A stretch of 64,000 nt of DNA from Parascedosporium putredinis (Eukaryota > Ascomycota > Sordariomycetes > Microascales > Microascaceae): positions 1,860,001 through 1,924,000 of the forward strand of contig CASHTG010000019.1 in the NCBI GenBank assembly GCA_949357655.1. The letters run 5' to 3'. Position numbers and translations under genes: made by a program. Shown in pieces: positions 22,738 to 32,626 of the stretch (within the stretch, counting starts at the first letter, position 1; each line of letters starts with the position of its first letter). Under the pieces are notes generated by a model. It was not told where the DNA came from and made no database searches. It worked only from the letters and a program-made list of their open reading frames with translations.

Positions 22738-23923
22738 CTAAAGTCGTTTTCCCGGGACGAGGATGAACAAGACGCAAAGGGCGGCATCGATCAGAACAGT
22801 TACCGCTAGGACCATGGAGGCGCGTTTCGCGAGCAGCTTGCGGACATACGGCTCCCTAATCCTCGAAAAGTTGAAGGGTGTGTACTCGCTGAAGCCGATT
22901 AGTGCCAGGATAGGATCAACAGAGTACTGATAAGAGGCCAACGAGTAGACTCCAAGCGTGAACGGAATGATAAGCTATTCATCAATGTTAGTTTAATCCT
23001 CTTGTCAGACAAGCGAGAGGCGGAGAGATTGCTTACCCAAAGTTTAGTCTCTCGAGATCTGTCGAGGAAAATCAGGATGAAGCCAGTCCAGAATGCGCCA
23101 AACATGGCAACGAGGCCGATAATAAGGCGGAGAATAAGCGTGGGCGGAATGAGATTACCGAGGGCCTTCATCCTTAGAAAACCGGGAAATGCATCCCGCT
23201 CCATGGCCTGGAAGACATAGTCCTTAGCTACGTCAAACACCTCGGGATCATCTCGGCCTTGCTCTTCAATTGCGAGAGTAATATCACGAGTGATGGATTC
23301 AGGAAGTGTGATCTCGCGTTCAGCACCAGGGAGGAGAAACGTGTAGAGAATCTTTTCTGCGGAGGCACGGATATCCTGCCGCATGACTGCGTTTGCGGGC
23401 GAGTTTGAATCCGAAGTAGGGTCCCACGGTGCATCCGTCGTCCGAGGGCTATTTCGATTGTTGCTGCTATGAGGAGATTCCTGGGCAAGTTGGTCTTCGC
23501 GAAGAAAGGCAGACATTTGCGCATCCTGCGACCGCTCCTTCTCCGTTGCATACATCGAAGGACCCGCAACAGGATGGCTCAGCTCGCCAAGTGACTCTAG
23601 GACCGCGGACGAACGTTTGGAGCCGGGTTCAGGCGTGCTGATTAGAACGGACCGTCGGAGTTCGCGCACATAGTGGCGGCATAATGACATGTGTTGAGCG
23701 ACATCGAGCCTAGGACATAGATTAGCGCGTGTTGACAACCCACCACGATGGCCCAATCAATCACATACCAGAAATCCAAGTAGTCCACCGATCGCTGCTG
23801 GTCTCGCATATAAATGTAAAAAGAGAATAGGTCAACGGGTGGGAGTGTTCGACCACTCAAGACCTCGAACAAAGTAGGAAGCCTATTGCGCTCGAAATCC
23901 GGCTGAGGAGACGGGGACGCCAT
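22738..23923 (-). CDS. RAX1: RAX1-like RGS-domain membrane protein
   Basis: Exons are 23923..23769, 23709..23037 and 22974..22738, 354 residues, with no frame breaks. An RGS domain occupies about residues 15-195: LPTLFEVLSGRTLPPVDLF, YLDFWLDVAQHM, then, after a Ser-rich insert, EKILYTFLLPGAEREITLP and DVAKDYVFQAMERDAFPGFL. This is followed by three hydrophobic segments (LILRLIIGLVAMFGAFWTGF, LIIPFTLGVYSLASY, and ASMVLAVTVLIDAALCVLFIL). That layout is the Rax1 family, which in yeast marks bud sites together with Rax2. In filamentous fungi members affect polarity and G-protein signalling. The start was chosen at MASPSPQPDF because the RGS helix follows directly. Upstream in-frame ATGs add unconserved residues. 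Confidence 0.87.
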
Positions 23924-24908
23924 TGTTGGCTGCGTTTGTAGTTGTTCGAGGGATTGAGAAGATCGATCGAAGGCGGAGAGGGGGAGGGAGTCTGCTGGCT
24001 TTTCAATTGTAATGTTGTTCCTGAAGTCGATGCTTTTTCCTGGGCCGATTTCGTCTAGCGTTCTGACCGACAAGGAGCCGGCAAGGGTCACTACCAAAGT
24101 GATTGGCAAATGGATTAATTCCGCTCGGCTCGTGAGAAATTGCCGGACGCAAAGGGCGAGGTGGATAAATTTTCCCGCATCGACGGTTGAGGGGGAGAAC
24201 CAGGGGAAAGGAAAGAAGACGTGAACTCAGAAAGTCTACCTTGACTGGCAAGACGTTGGTGTCGATCACGCAGATGAAAGGCCCAAAGATCAAAGGCTCG
24301 AGTTCCGCCCGGCACAAAGCATGGTCTGGCCCAAAAGAGGCTGGTGCGGTTTTGGAGGAAACGGATGCACCTAGAAAAACAGGGTGGAATCTAAGTCAGG
24401 GGTTCTAGACAGGTACGTACCCCCAAGCAGGGTAAGGCAAGGTCTCGCATGTTCCATGGCAAAATGGGTCTCATCTCGTCCAACCCACCCAAGCACCTGA
24501 AATGAGCGGGGTGACATAATAATAGCTTGAGAGCATCATGTTGGGCCCTCGAACCCGAATCACGTGAGCCGGTCAACTTAGTCACGGGCCCCCGCTGGAT
24601 CGGGTCGGGACATATCAAGCTGGCTCTCTAACTTCTATTGTTTAGTCATCGGCATGGCGGTTAGGATACCAAAGTCAAATAAAAATGCACAGACCATATC
24701 ACTGAGCTCCCCCAACGATCAGGTCAGCAAAAGTGCCACACTGAGTCCGGTACTTCAGTGTTCTGCCACAACCCTCAATACACGTGATGTAAAATTCTCG
24801 CCCACACATTTTCCAATCCACCTCTATCCCACCCTCGTTCGTCAATCTAAAAGTCCTCCCAACCCGGACGTTGACGATATTCCAACAACAACCACCCATA
24901 CAGAAGCA
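23924..24908. other. Divergent intergenic region (RAX1 / RPL31)
   Basis: A shared promoter region of about 1 kb. I see no coding frame or structured RNA, and no recognisable ribosomal-protein promoter box. Confidence 0.45.
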
Positions 24909-25534
24909 ATGGCGTCCTCGAAGGGAAAGAAGACCCAGCAGCGTTCCGCCATTGCGGACGTTGTCGCCCGTGAATACACCATCCACCTACACAAGAGGGT
25001 TCGTCGATTTCCTCCTCCCCGCGTACCTCGATGCGAACTTTGATCTCGGGTCTTCCACGTCAAATCGTTCTTGGAGAGGGCTCCAACCGCGGCAACTAGT
25101 ATGCTAACTCGAAATTTCTCTATCCTCTAGCTTCACGGCGTCAGCTTCAAGAAGCGAGCTCCCCGAGCCATTAAGGAGATCCGAAAGTTTGCGCAGCTTC
25201 AGATGGTACGACACGATTTTCCTCTCTTCAGCCTACCATCCTCCCCTTCGGCTCCCACCTAGGGCAGCCTCGTATACTTTTTCCGCATGGGCCAGACTGT
25301 CTAACATGGAGGGGTTTTTCCTGACTATAGGGTACCGTCGATGTCCGTGTCGATCCTCAGCTCAACAAGAAGGTGTGGGAGTGCGGTGTCAAGGGCGTTC
25401 CCTACAGGCTCCGCGTAAGGATTTCCCGGAAACGTAACGACGAGGAGGGCGCGAAGGAGAAGCTCTACAGCTACGTGCAGGCAGTCAACGTCGAGAACCC
25501 CAAGGGCCTCCTCACTACCACGGTCGACGAGTAA
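24909..25534 (+). CDS. RPL31: 60S ribosomal protein eL31
   Basis: Exons are 24909..24998, 25131..25205 and 25331..25534, 122 residues, with no frame breaks. The protein is eL31 of the large ribosomal subunit, located near the peptide exit tunnel. Seen: a short Ser/Lys N-terminus, VVAREYTIHLHKRLHGVSF across the first junction, KKRAPRAIKEIRKFA, and LNKKVWECGVKGVPYRLRVR. The C-terminal part is YSYVQAVNVENPKGLLT. The length matches the family (about 120-125). The first intron is donor GTTCGT, less canonical than usual, but it is the only donor that joins the Arg codon to the LHGVSF exon. The second uses GTACGA and CTATAG. An intron-rich small ribosomal gene is normal in this group. Confidence 0.95.
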
Positions 25535-26292
25535 GGAAGAACGACGAGGTGGAAGCGAAAATAAAACCGGGAAGGGACTGGGGACGTTGCTTTGTGTGTT
25601 CTTGTGGTCTTTTCTCTCTCTTCGGGATGTTTTACAGGCGGCATGGTACACAAATGGAGTTGCATGTGGAATTTTAGCCTCGTACGCTACGTCCAAACGG
25701 CACACTAAAATATGACCACGAAAGTTCAAGACATGCCTCCCTCTTTCCGTTTCCCTCGCTCAGGTCTAGCGGCTACCTGTGCTCGATGAAAACAGCACAA
25801 CAAGCTAGCTAGGGCAAGCAATACCAAATGCGAGCAAGCACAAGCAAGAACATCTGGATAGCTAGGCTTGCAAGCAATGGAAGAAGTAGGTCCCTGACGG
25901 CACTAGCATCGAGATACGCAGTCAAGGATAAGGCAGTATGACCACCGTTGCTCATTCAAACGTGAAAACGTGAACCGCGCCTAAGGCAGTTACAACGTAG
26001 TGTAGTTCAGCCCTTCCGTATCTTTGCCTATTCATCGCCCGCACCTCCCTTCTCCTTCCCGGGCAGCACCTGGATTAGAGGCGGCCTCATTAAAGCATGT
26101 TGCAAGACGCCCACAAAATGGAATCAACCAGAGTCGCCAACCCAAATGAAGAAAAAAAAAAAGAACAAATGTGTTGCTGGTGATAATACAACTACGCACG
26201 TGCGATGCTGGGTTCGTTACGCTGTTAGTGCATTCGTTGGCGTGTTTGCCTTGGTCGTATCGGCAGAATCTGCTCCGCCACCCTCATCCCAA
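25535..26292. other. Convergent spacer, no gene seen
   Basis: The 3'-to-3' spacer between RPL31 and the E2 gene, containing an A12 run near 26152. Nothing else is visible. Confidence 0.5.
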
Positions 26293-26970
26293 CTACTCAT
26301 CCTCAATATCGCGGTGTCGGGCAAGAACTTTGCGCTTAAACTCTGCTGGGTCCTTGTCCCATAGCTCGGCAGCTTCACCATTTAGAGGGGAAGCGCTGCA
26401 GCAAGGAGAAGGTTAGTACTCTATAGCAAGGGCCATCACGAAGAATGGGGATAGGCAGGACATACTTGTTGGGTTCTCCCAAAAGACTCTGCAGGCTAAG
26501 GAGGACAGTCTGGATATTGTAGGCAGCGGTCCACTTGTCCTTCAAGATGTCAAGGCAGATGCGACCAGAGAAGTCAAAGTTGGGATGGTAGATTGGGGTT
26601 TTAAACAAGACTGTGGGAGGGGCATAAGGATAGTTGGAAGGAAAATCCATTGTTAGCTTGAGGGTAAGGCCTGCGTAGGGAGTCGCTTCGGGGCCCTCGA
26701 TGGTGGCAGTCCAAGATAGCAGGTTGCCATCAGCCGAGGGGAATGCTGATATTCCAGGGGCGGGCGAAGTCATGAGCGTCATGAGTTCGGTTTGCAATCT
26801 ACATGTCAATGGTTAGTCTTGAGAGGCGCGCAGTTGACAAGGGCCTATCTGGCCGGGTGCGGTGTGGGTGCGACAGCGAGACTGCTGGCATACCTCTTTG
26901 TAACACTTCCAGCGTCGACCTTGCGGCCCACGTTGGGAACAGTGGCTGAATCTTGGTTTACGAAATCCAT
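26293..26970 (-). CDS. Ubiquitin-conjugating enzyme E2, UBE2C/UbcH10 type
   Basis: Exons are 26970..26894, 26798..26466 and 26395..26293, 170 residues, with a clean frame. The UBC fold is complete: the LQTELMTLM helix, GNLLSWTATIEGP, the YPYAPPTVLFKTPIYHPN segment, the catalytic cysteine C107 in GRICLDILKDKW, and AAYNIQTVLLSLQSLLGEPN, with the closing AAELW helix. The N-terminal 30-residue extension and the ICLDILKDKW context match the UBE2C/Ubc11 class. This class supplies ubiquitin to the anaphase-promoting complex for cyclin and securin destruction. UBE2C-type function is inferred from similarity; other class I/III E2s are less likely because of the extension. It is divergent from CHK1, another cell-cycle gene. 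Confidence 0.9.
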
Positions 26971-28297
26971 GTTGCCCAAGGACTAGTGTTGTATGTATAC
27001 AGGTCGGTTGACGTTTTGTCGAGAATTCGAAGCAAGACAGGTCTTTGTAGTTGTCCTCAAAGGGAAGCAAAATTAAAGCTCGAAGAATTGATAAGAGATA
27101 GACGGGGAGAGCAGCCTTCGTTTCCGCTTGAGGGTAGTTGGAATGGAAGATGATGCGAATCAGTCGCTTAAGTAGAAGATGTCAAGAAGCCTGGTGTCTC
27201 AGGAAGAAAGCGCCCTGGTGTATAATAATTATTCAGCTCACCAACTCAAGGAGGTGCAAGTTGTGTTTGGTCATGGAAGGTGCTTTTAAGGTCTAAGAGG
27301 AGATATCGTTTTGTGTGGTGGAGAGTGTTTGTTACCCAGCAACGAACCAACAACTCTGGGCCAACGAGGGATGTTGGGCCGCGCCTGGGTCGCGCCTGGG
27401 CCTCTCGGAACTTGATATGAGCCAGTCTCGGTGGTGGCAGTGCCAGGGTCCTGACAGGGGCTCACCACCCAAGGATATTTACCCCACCAACAGGCCAGCC
27501 AATTTACACTGGGTCTATCCACCATCAATTCCAGCCTCACGATCGGTATTAATAGCCAATCGAGCACGAGAAAGCACCAGCATCTTGAAACTGGGCCCCA
27601 AATTCACCGCCTACTAAGAGCCCAGAAGCACTATCGATCCACAGATTAATAGCCATTCTACCCAAGTTCTCTAGTGCTGGGCAAGATTTGCGTCGGAGTG
27701 AGTGGATGACGCTGAACATGCCCAATACTACTTCTCGCCATTGGTCGTCCCGAGCCCTCATTTGTCATCTCCAGTGAAAGGGCTGCAACAAGGGACCTTA
27801 ACTTATACCACACCACATCCATGGATGGATCCATCCACTATTCAATTGAATCGGGACGCGTGCACTTCAGCTTGACGCGCTTTTTGGCGTGAATTGCCAT
27901 CAACCCTTTTTTGCCATGCACCATCACTATACCTGTGCTCCTTCGTGCTCTCCCTTCTACACCTCCACTAGAAGGAATTCTCCGGGATAGAGTGACAAGT
28001 ACTTAACATCTACAAAACCACGCCTTTAACCTAGACCTAGCCAAGGTTTCTTTCCAAGGACATTTCCCCAACGAGGGGTCCATCAAGGCAAGTTTTACCC
28101 CGCCATTTATCGGGAGGTGCTACAGACGTGAAATCCTCCTACAACCTACAGTCTTCTACCCGCACATCACTTATGACTTCTTTTGCAAAAATGTGCTGTC
28201 CATTCAGGAGAGATTCCAGCGCAATAGGGGGTCCGGGAAACGGAGGGAAGAGGTGCAAACGGAGGCTCCGTCCGCTAACTCTTTCGCATGACAGGCC
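26971..28297. other. Divergent intergenic region (UBE2C-type / CHK1)
   Basis: A 1.3-kb region between two cell-cycle genes. It contains the overlapping palindromes ATCCATGGAT (27817-27826) and ATGGATCCAT (27825-27834), members of the set described in the findings. No coding frame was recognised. Confidence 0.45.
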
Positions 28298-30078
28298 ATG
28301 AATCAGTCACAACTAGCCCCTCTTCCCACAAATCTCCCCTTCCGAATCGTATCGAAGACGATCGGAAGGGGAGCATATGCCTCGTGAGTCCAGCCTGTGT
28401 AACCGGAGAAAATTGTACAGCTTTGGTGCTGTGCACCCGTCGTGGAGGAGGCCTTCCCGGATCACGGTGGCTTACAAGCGAAAATGACAGGATCAAAAAG
28501 GCCGTTCCACTTGATCAACCTACGCCAGTCTTCGCCGTTAAATTGATTCACAAGGAGTATGCTATCAAGCGAGGCCGTATATCAGAAAAGCAGCTGAAGA
28601 TGGAAATCTCGCTACACTCCTATGTTGGCCAACACCCAAACGTAATCGAGTGGTTCGCCTCTGGGGACGATGCTACTTGGCAGTGGATAGCCATGGAGTT
28701 CGCCGAGGGCGGCGACCTCTTTGACAAAATTGAGGCAGACGTTGGCGTGCCTGAGGACATTGCCCAAGTCTATTTTTTACAACTGGTCAGTGGTGTAAGT
28801 TTTGTTCACTCCAAGGGCGTAGCACACCGGGATCTGAAGCCCGAGAACATCCTTATGTCCGAAGGAGGCAGCCTCAAGATTGCCGACTTTGGTCTGGCTT
28901 GCATGTTTGCCCACAAGGGCCAGCGCAAAATGAGCTCCACTCTTTGCGGGAGCCCTCCATACATCGCCCCCGAAATCCTCCTGTGCAGGCGCGACGACAG
29001 AAAGGCCACCACCTCCATCTCCAAGTACGACCCCGAATTGGCCGACATCTGGTCGTGCGGCGTGATCCTCTTCGTTCTCCTCGTAGGTAATACCCCATGG
29101 GATGAGCCTTCGGGAAACAGCTGGGAGTTTCAAGAGTACAAGCGAACGGCCGGCCGCAGCTCCGATCCGCTCTGGGAGCGCATCCCCGCCGACGCCCTGT
29201 CCCTCCTGCGCGGCATGCTCGCCGTCGACCCTCAGAATCGCTTCACCTTTCAGAGGATACGTCAGCACCCCTGGTACACCCGACACAACCCCCACCTCAC
29301 CTCGGACGGCCGTGTCAGCGACCCGCTCCAGCTCGCTACCCAGATGCTCGAGAACCTCCGCATCGACTTCAGCCAACAGCCTTCCGCCACTCAGTCGAGA
29401 TCCCAGCCTCACGATGGAATGGATCTTGATTCGCCCGTTCAGCAAATGTCTTCCACGCAGCCAGAGGCCCCGATAAACGATACCGCCTGGGACTGGGAGC
29501 GTCCCGCTCTCCGCACCATGGGTGCCTCCGCCGTCTCCTCCACGCAGCCCGTCTCTCGGAATGATCACGCGCTACAACCCACCTCTGCGCACGCCGCCCG
29601 GGCTCTCCTCCTCGGTACCCTCGCCATGGAGCCCTCCATGTCTCAGTTCTCTCAGCAACCCGGTGTCTCCATGACGCTGACCCAGCAGGCTCGCCGCTTC
29701 AGGGATATCGTCCCCGCCGAAGCCCTCACCCGCTTCTTTTCCCACGTGCCCCCTGCCCTCCTCGTTCAGATGATCTCCGATGCCCTACACCAACTTAACA
29801 TCCCCTTACCACCAGTGCGCATGAATCCCGAGGCCTCCTCGTCATCCGCCTTTGGCGGCGCCGACGTTAATATCGCCACCATTCGTGTCAAGGCCCTAGA
29901 TACCCGGAGGCAAAATCTACACGGCGAAGTCCATATTGATAGGCAGAGGTTCTCAGACGAACTAGAGCTGCTAGATGTGAGGTTTATCAAAGTCAAGGGA
30001 GATCCATTGGAGTGGAGGCGTTTCTTCAAGAATGTGGTTTTATTGTGCAAGGATGGCGTCTACGTGCCCGAGGAATAG
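28298..30078 (+). CDS. CHK1: Checkpoint kinase Chk1
   Basis: Exons are 28298..28383 and 28491..30078, 557 residues, with a clean frame. This is the Ser/Thr kinase that holds mitosis after DNA damage. Kinase motifs: glycine loop IGRGAYAS, split by the intron after residue 28; AVK lysine K46; HRDLKPEN with D143; DFG at 161-163; a GSPPYIAPE activation-segment end; and DIWSCGVILFVLLVGNTPWD. The linker contains several SQ/TQ sites (for example ATQSRSQP, SSTQPEAP, SSTQPVS), suitable for ATR/Mec1 phosphorylation. The C-terminus (LDVRFIKVKGDPLEWRRFF) matches the regulatory KA1-like/CM region of Chk1. Starting at 28288 or ignoring the intron would place unconserved residues into the glycine loop. Confidence 0.93.
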
Positions 30079-31083
30079 AGTGACCTCCGGTTCATGCCAT
30101 TAAGCGAACTAATATTTCAGGACCAGCAACACGACTGAGTGGTTCAGGGGTTGACAAGAGTGTGCACCATAGACGTCAAATTGCCGCCTCCCACCTTCCC
30201 TCACTTGCCCTCTCCTCTGAGGCAGCTAAGCAGGAAAGAATAATGACAAGAATGCAGAGTAATGAATAAATGCAATAGACCCAGCACTCAAGCAGTGCAG
30301 AGAAATCAACGAAGAATTTAAACCCATTTTCTGAACCAAAACCTATCCAGTGTGCCGATGATGCCGATATGGAAACCCCGTAGAAGCCCGTCACAGCCAA
30401 GCCATCTTCAACTGTCAAGATCAACCGCCGATCCACGACTTCCGTCTCACCAAGTTCAAATGAGCAGATACATACATCCACACACAAACGCACACATACA
30501 CACATATATATGTGTGTATGTGTGCGTTTGTGTGTGAAGAGGGGAGGAGATCATATAATGAGAAACTAGTGCCTTTAGGAGGAGCAGCCACAACACACGA
30601 CGAAGCAAGCAAGGCCTCTAGCAAAGACCGGCAAAGGATTTCTAGAGTCGGCCAATGCCTCAGGACGTTGCTGGTTTTCACATATGGCACGGAAACCATG
30701 CAGGGTTTCGTTGATTGATCTCCGCTGAGATGATGTTGTTGGAAAGAGAAAAGGGAGGGAATATAAAAGGAAAATGTGGTAACAGGGAGAGAAGAGGGGA
30801 CGTGAGACCACACCCCATTAAAATTGGAAAATTCTTTATATTGCAAATTGGGAGTAGATGAGCCGCTCGCGCCGTTGAATGAGATCGGAAGAAGAACAAA
30901 TCAAACGTTATATCACATGTTGTGGTATATGGTAAAGTGGACGGTGGAATGAGTAGTAACGCCAGATGCCATGAGTTATAAGGGAAAACAGAATGAACAG
31001 CCATTGTTAGGCAATGCCAACAGATAGAAGAAAAAAGGAGCCATATTTGAACGAAGCGGGAGTCGAGGAGGCGGCCGTGATCA
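30079..31083. other. Convergent spacer with long palindrome
   Basis: The 3'-to-3' spacer between CHK1 and the SprT-like gene. Its only notable content is the perfect inverted repeat at 30481-30534. Confidence 0.6.
30481..30534. repeat. Perfect 54-bp palindrome (27-bp arms, no spacer)
   Basis: The left arm 30481-30507 is the exact reverse complement of 30508-30534. The arms are built of CA/TG dinucleotides interrupted by AAACG and ATA, so the match is not a plain dinucleotide repeat: the interruptions are mirrored too. The centre is TATATATA. As RNA it would form a 27-pair hairpin, and in DNA it could extrude as a cruciform. Confidence 0.95.
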
Positions 31084-32626
31084 CTACACAGCAGCCATTA
31101 ACTTGTCGTCTATCCAATTATCCCATAGGGAGTCGCGACGATCGGTGAGAAGAGACTCCTCGCCGACTTGGCAGTGGCTATAATAGCCGTTGGGTGGGTA
31201 GTGATAATGGTGGTGGTGATGGTGGTGGTGGTGGTGGAGAACATGATGGTAAAGCTGCTGCTGAGGCTGCTGTGGTTGATGAGGCTGAGGCAAGCTTAGG
31301 CTTTGGGCATATTCGCGCTGGGGTTGAGGGAGCCTATGTGGCTGTAGCCGCAGTACTTCACATTTAGGCGAACCACTATCGCTACTATAGCGGGTGGTTC
31401 GAGTGTCCCCGTGCATCTCATCGGGAAAATGGCCACCCCATTGAGACGGCTGCTGGGCAGGCTGATGCTGGAAGGTTTGTTCCATCACAGGCCGCTGTAA
31501 AACTACCTGCGTGGTAGCGGGCTTGCTCTGGTCCGTCAGGTAACTTCCCAAATCGGCTTCCATCTCCTGCAGGCGGAGATGCTCAGGGCCGGCCCACTTG
31601 TCAATCATGGTAGCGATTTGACGGAAGCCCTCAGTATGGCCGCCTTCACGGCGAGCCTTGAGGCCACAGACAATGAAGAGGTAGCTGTGAATGATCTCAT
31701 GCAAAAGGTGGAGATCAACAGGCGCCGGCTGAAATTGGCACTCTTGAGAATGGGCTTCGAGAGCACGATCAGGGTTTCATAGCCTCCAAGTTTCGAGCGC
31801 CTGAAAGCTGTGGTACCTATAACTTGGCTTTGGTACTGAGATGCCGACTCGTGAGACCAATCCCAGGTGACTCGCTGAGACAATCGCGAATTGAAAAAGA
31901 TTTCGTTGGCCGCAGAAAAGATGCTCTCAAGAGCAGCGTTATCAATGGGGAATTCTGCCACATTTTTGGGGTTGATGAGGGTACGGAGAATCCGCTCGTG
32001 CCTCGTATTTCTCGAGCGGCGGGTGAAGTTGCTGATATAATTTTCAACATGCTGCGCAGCTTCAAGGTCCTCTAGCAAGGAAGCGTCTTCAGGATCACTT
32101 GATGCCGCGGTACAGGTTGGTCCGGGGAAATCGAGAGGCCGGAAGCCGTACGCTCCATAGAGCAGCCTCCTCCAGAGGGTAAACAAGGACCTGGAGATAG
32201 AGATCCAGTATCAAGACGGTATTCAATCCCAGACCCCGTCACAGGTGCCTTGTTGATCTCTACGACTGGGACTGCGGCCGTGATTATCATAGGGTCGGAT
32301 CCCGGAGTATTGAATTCTCGATCGTATTCGTCGCCCATGGGGACAGCCTTAGAATGGGAGATATTATAAGGACGGACGAAGAAAGCCAGCTCGCGAGTAG
32401 GCGTGACCTGTGCCGGGACGATCGGCGACGGCGTCAGAACTCGAGAGGGCCCAGCCCCACCGACGGTGACGCTGGCACTACCAAACTTTGGGCGTTTAGG
32501 TACGAAATCGGATCCGTCGCTGTGGCTCACGCGCCGCTTTCCACCGGGAAAGTAAGGGAAATCATGTTGAAAAGGCGAGGTAGTGTAGACTGGAGAAGTT
32601 TCCCCGCCGGCTTCCCACAGCGCCAT
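31084..32626 (-). CDS. SprT-like zinc-metalloprotease-domain protein with Gln/His-rich tail
   Basis: Single exon, about 514 residues after repair. The zincin signature HEIIH (about 310-314) is followed by GHTEGFRQI with the presumed third zinc ligand H331. It is preceded by ESIFSAANEIFFNSRLSQRVTWDW, the typical SprT-like fold opening in which a small molecule or DNA-protein crosslink protease core begins. The N-terminal 170 residues are Pro/Ser-rich and unconserved. The C-terminal 150 residues are Gln/Pro-rich, with a run of about ten histidines. Two frame breaks (plus positions 32124-32127 and 31703-31706) are each healed by one base, the second restoring STFLHEIIH. SprT-like proteases of the Spartan/Wss1 groups act on DNA-bound proteins. 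I see no SHP, PIP or UBZ motif, so this function is only an inference. It converges with CHK1. Confidence 0.8.
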
